A DNA stretch of 6,185 bases from an uncultured Candidatus Competibacteraceae bacterium (GTDB lineage Bacteria > Pseudomonadota > Gammaproteobacteria > Competibacterales > Competibacteraceae), in NCBI GenBank assembly GCA_937872125.1, contig CALMNY010000359.1, forward strand, positions 1 through 6,185, in the 5' to 3' direction. Below are positions 5,853 to 6,185 of the stretch, in pieces (position 1 is the stretch's first letter; each line of letters starts with the position of its first letter). The notes below the pieces were generated by a model that worked only from the letters and a program-made list of their open reading frames with translations, had not been told where the DNA came from and made no database searches. The translations under genes and the position numbers were made by a program.

Positions 5853-6185
5853 GGGTGCCCTGAGCGGTAATGATGTCGTCACGATTCCCCAACTGGCGCG
5901 ACGCTTCGGGGTGCAGGACATGCTGAACTCGGTCAAGGATCTGCCGTTGATGGCTTCTCTGTTGTATTACTTTGGGATACTGACCTGGGTGGGCCTGACC
6001 CCATTCAATGAATGTATTCTCAAGGTGCCGAATCTGGTGGCCAGGTCGCTGTATGTGGAGCGCTTGCGGGAATTGTGGCGGCCAGGCTACGAAGATCAGG
6101 AACGCATTGGCTATATCAGCAAACAATTCTGCCAGAGGGGTGAATTGCAGCCGTTGTGCGATTTTATCGAACGACGCTATTTTCC
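5851..6185 (+). pseudogene. AAA-ATPase-like / PD-(D/E)XK nuclease superfamily protein, 5'-truncated and cut by the window end
   Basis: An uninterrupted frame of 111 codons follows a TAA at 5848-5850 and runs off the right edge. It carries the family's central segment: ALSGNDVVTIPQLARRFGVQ, then SLLYYFGILTWVGLTPFNE, VPNLVARSLYVERLRELW and ELQPLCDFIERRYF. From memory this matches AAA-ATPase_like (PF09820) proteins with a C-terminal PD-(D/E)XK nuclease domain (PF08011), in the linker after the ATPase module. The full protein would begin with an AAA ATPase domain of several hundred residues, and no trace of it occurs in 5583-5850 in any plus-strand frame I read. The only in-frame start candidates (GTG 5911, ATG 5920) fall inside the conserved segment. 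Recognisable similarity begins a few bases after the right end of the candidate MITE, whose repeat supplies the stop codon. It is most likely a remnant; its nuclease part, if present, lies beyond the window. The function of this family is not established. Confidence 0.7.

Noticed and set aside
5721..5870. A 49-codon plus-strand frame starting MNQRTASRWVGTQ with a hydrophobic middle
   Set aside because: It spans the whole candidate repeat element, has no Shine-Dalgarno and no family resemblance. The hydrophobic stretch comes from the AT-rich core.
5797..6126. A 109-codon minus-strand frame opposite the AAA-ATPase-like remnant
   Set aside because: The plus strand encodes recognisable family sequence. 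The NPPLPPGGG tail of this frame is just the C/G-run hairpin read as protein.

Overview
The window looks like chromosomal DNA from a GC-rich gammaproteobacterium. A Grx4-type glutaredoxin, an Fe-type SodB with Escherichia-like spacing of its metal ligands, and the C-terminal part of an AAA-ATPase-like/PD-(D/E)XK family protein point that way. That last family is, from memory, abundant in purple sulfur bacteria, Competibacter and relatives, so the finer placement is inference.

Left block, positions 13-2552, minus strand. Read in transcription order it encodes a small BON-domain lipoprotein, an asparagine-synthetase-like amidotransferase of the N-acetylglutaminylglutamine amide (NAGGN) osmolyte type, and a monothiol CGFS glutaredoxin. 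Gaps are 26 and 27 bases, so one operon is likely. BON is named after OsmY and NAGGN is an osmoprotectant dipeptide, so an osmotic-stress role is reasonable. The usual partner Ngg, which makes N-acetylglutaminylglutamine, is not in the window.

Middle, 2553-3364. A 233-base divergent intergenic region separates the BON gene from sodB on the plus strand. It holds a weak candidate sigma70 promoter with a palindrome in its spacer and an inverted repeat in the presumed sodB leader. sodB converges on the next gene with only 13 bases between stop codons.

Right block, 3378-5582, minus strand. A periplasmic family-3 solute-binding protein is followed after 69 bases by a CNNM/CBS/CorC_HlyC membrane protein. 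The gap carries three arms of one 7-base sequence that can form two mutually exclusive hairpins. No ABC permease or ATPase for the binding protein is present.

Right end, 5583-6185. The 268-base stretch between the binding-protein start and the last reading frame contains a candidate promoter for the binding-protein gene (5617-5645), about 115 bases in which nothing is recognised (5646-5761), and a 91-bp MITE-like element (5762-5852) with perfect 11-bp terminal inverted repeats. Directly abutting it is an open frame that matches the interior of the AAA-ATPase-like family but lacks the N-terminal ATPase domain, so this copy is probably a 5'-truncated pseudogene. It runs off the window.

I see no RNA gene, CRISPR array, toxin-antitoxin pair or clearly new multi-gene system. 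The most interesting points are the osmolyte gene cluster without its partner and the element/truncation junction.
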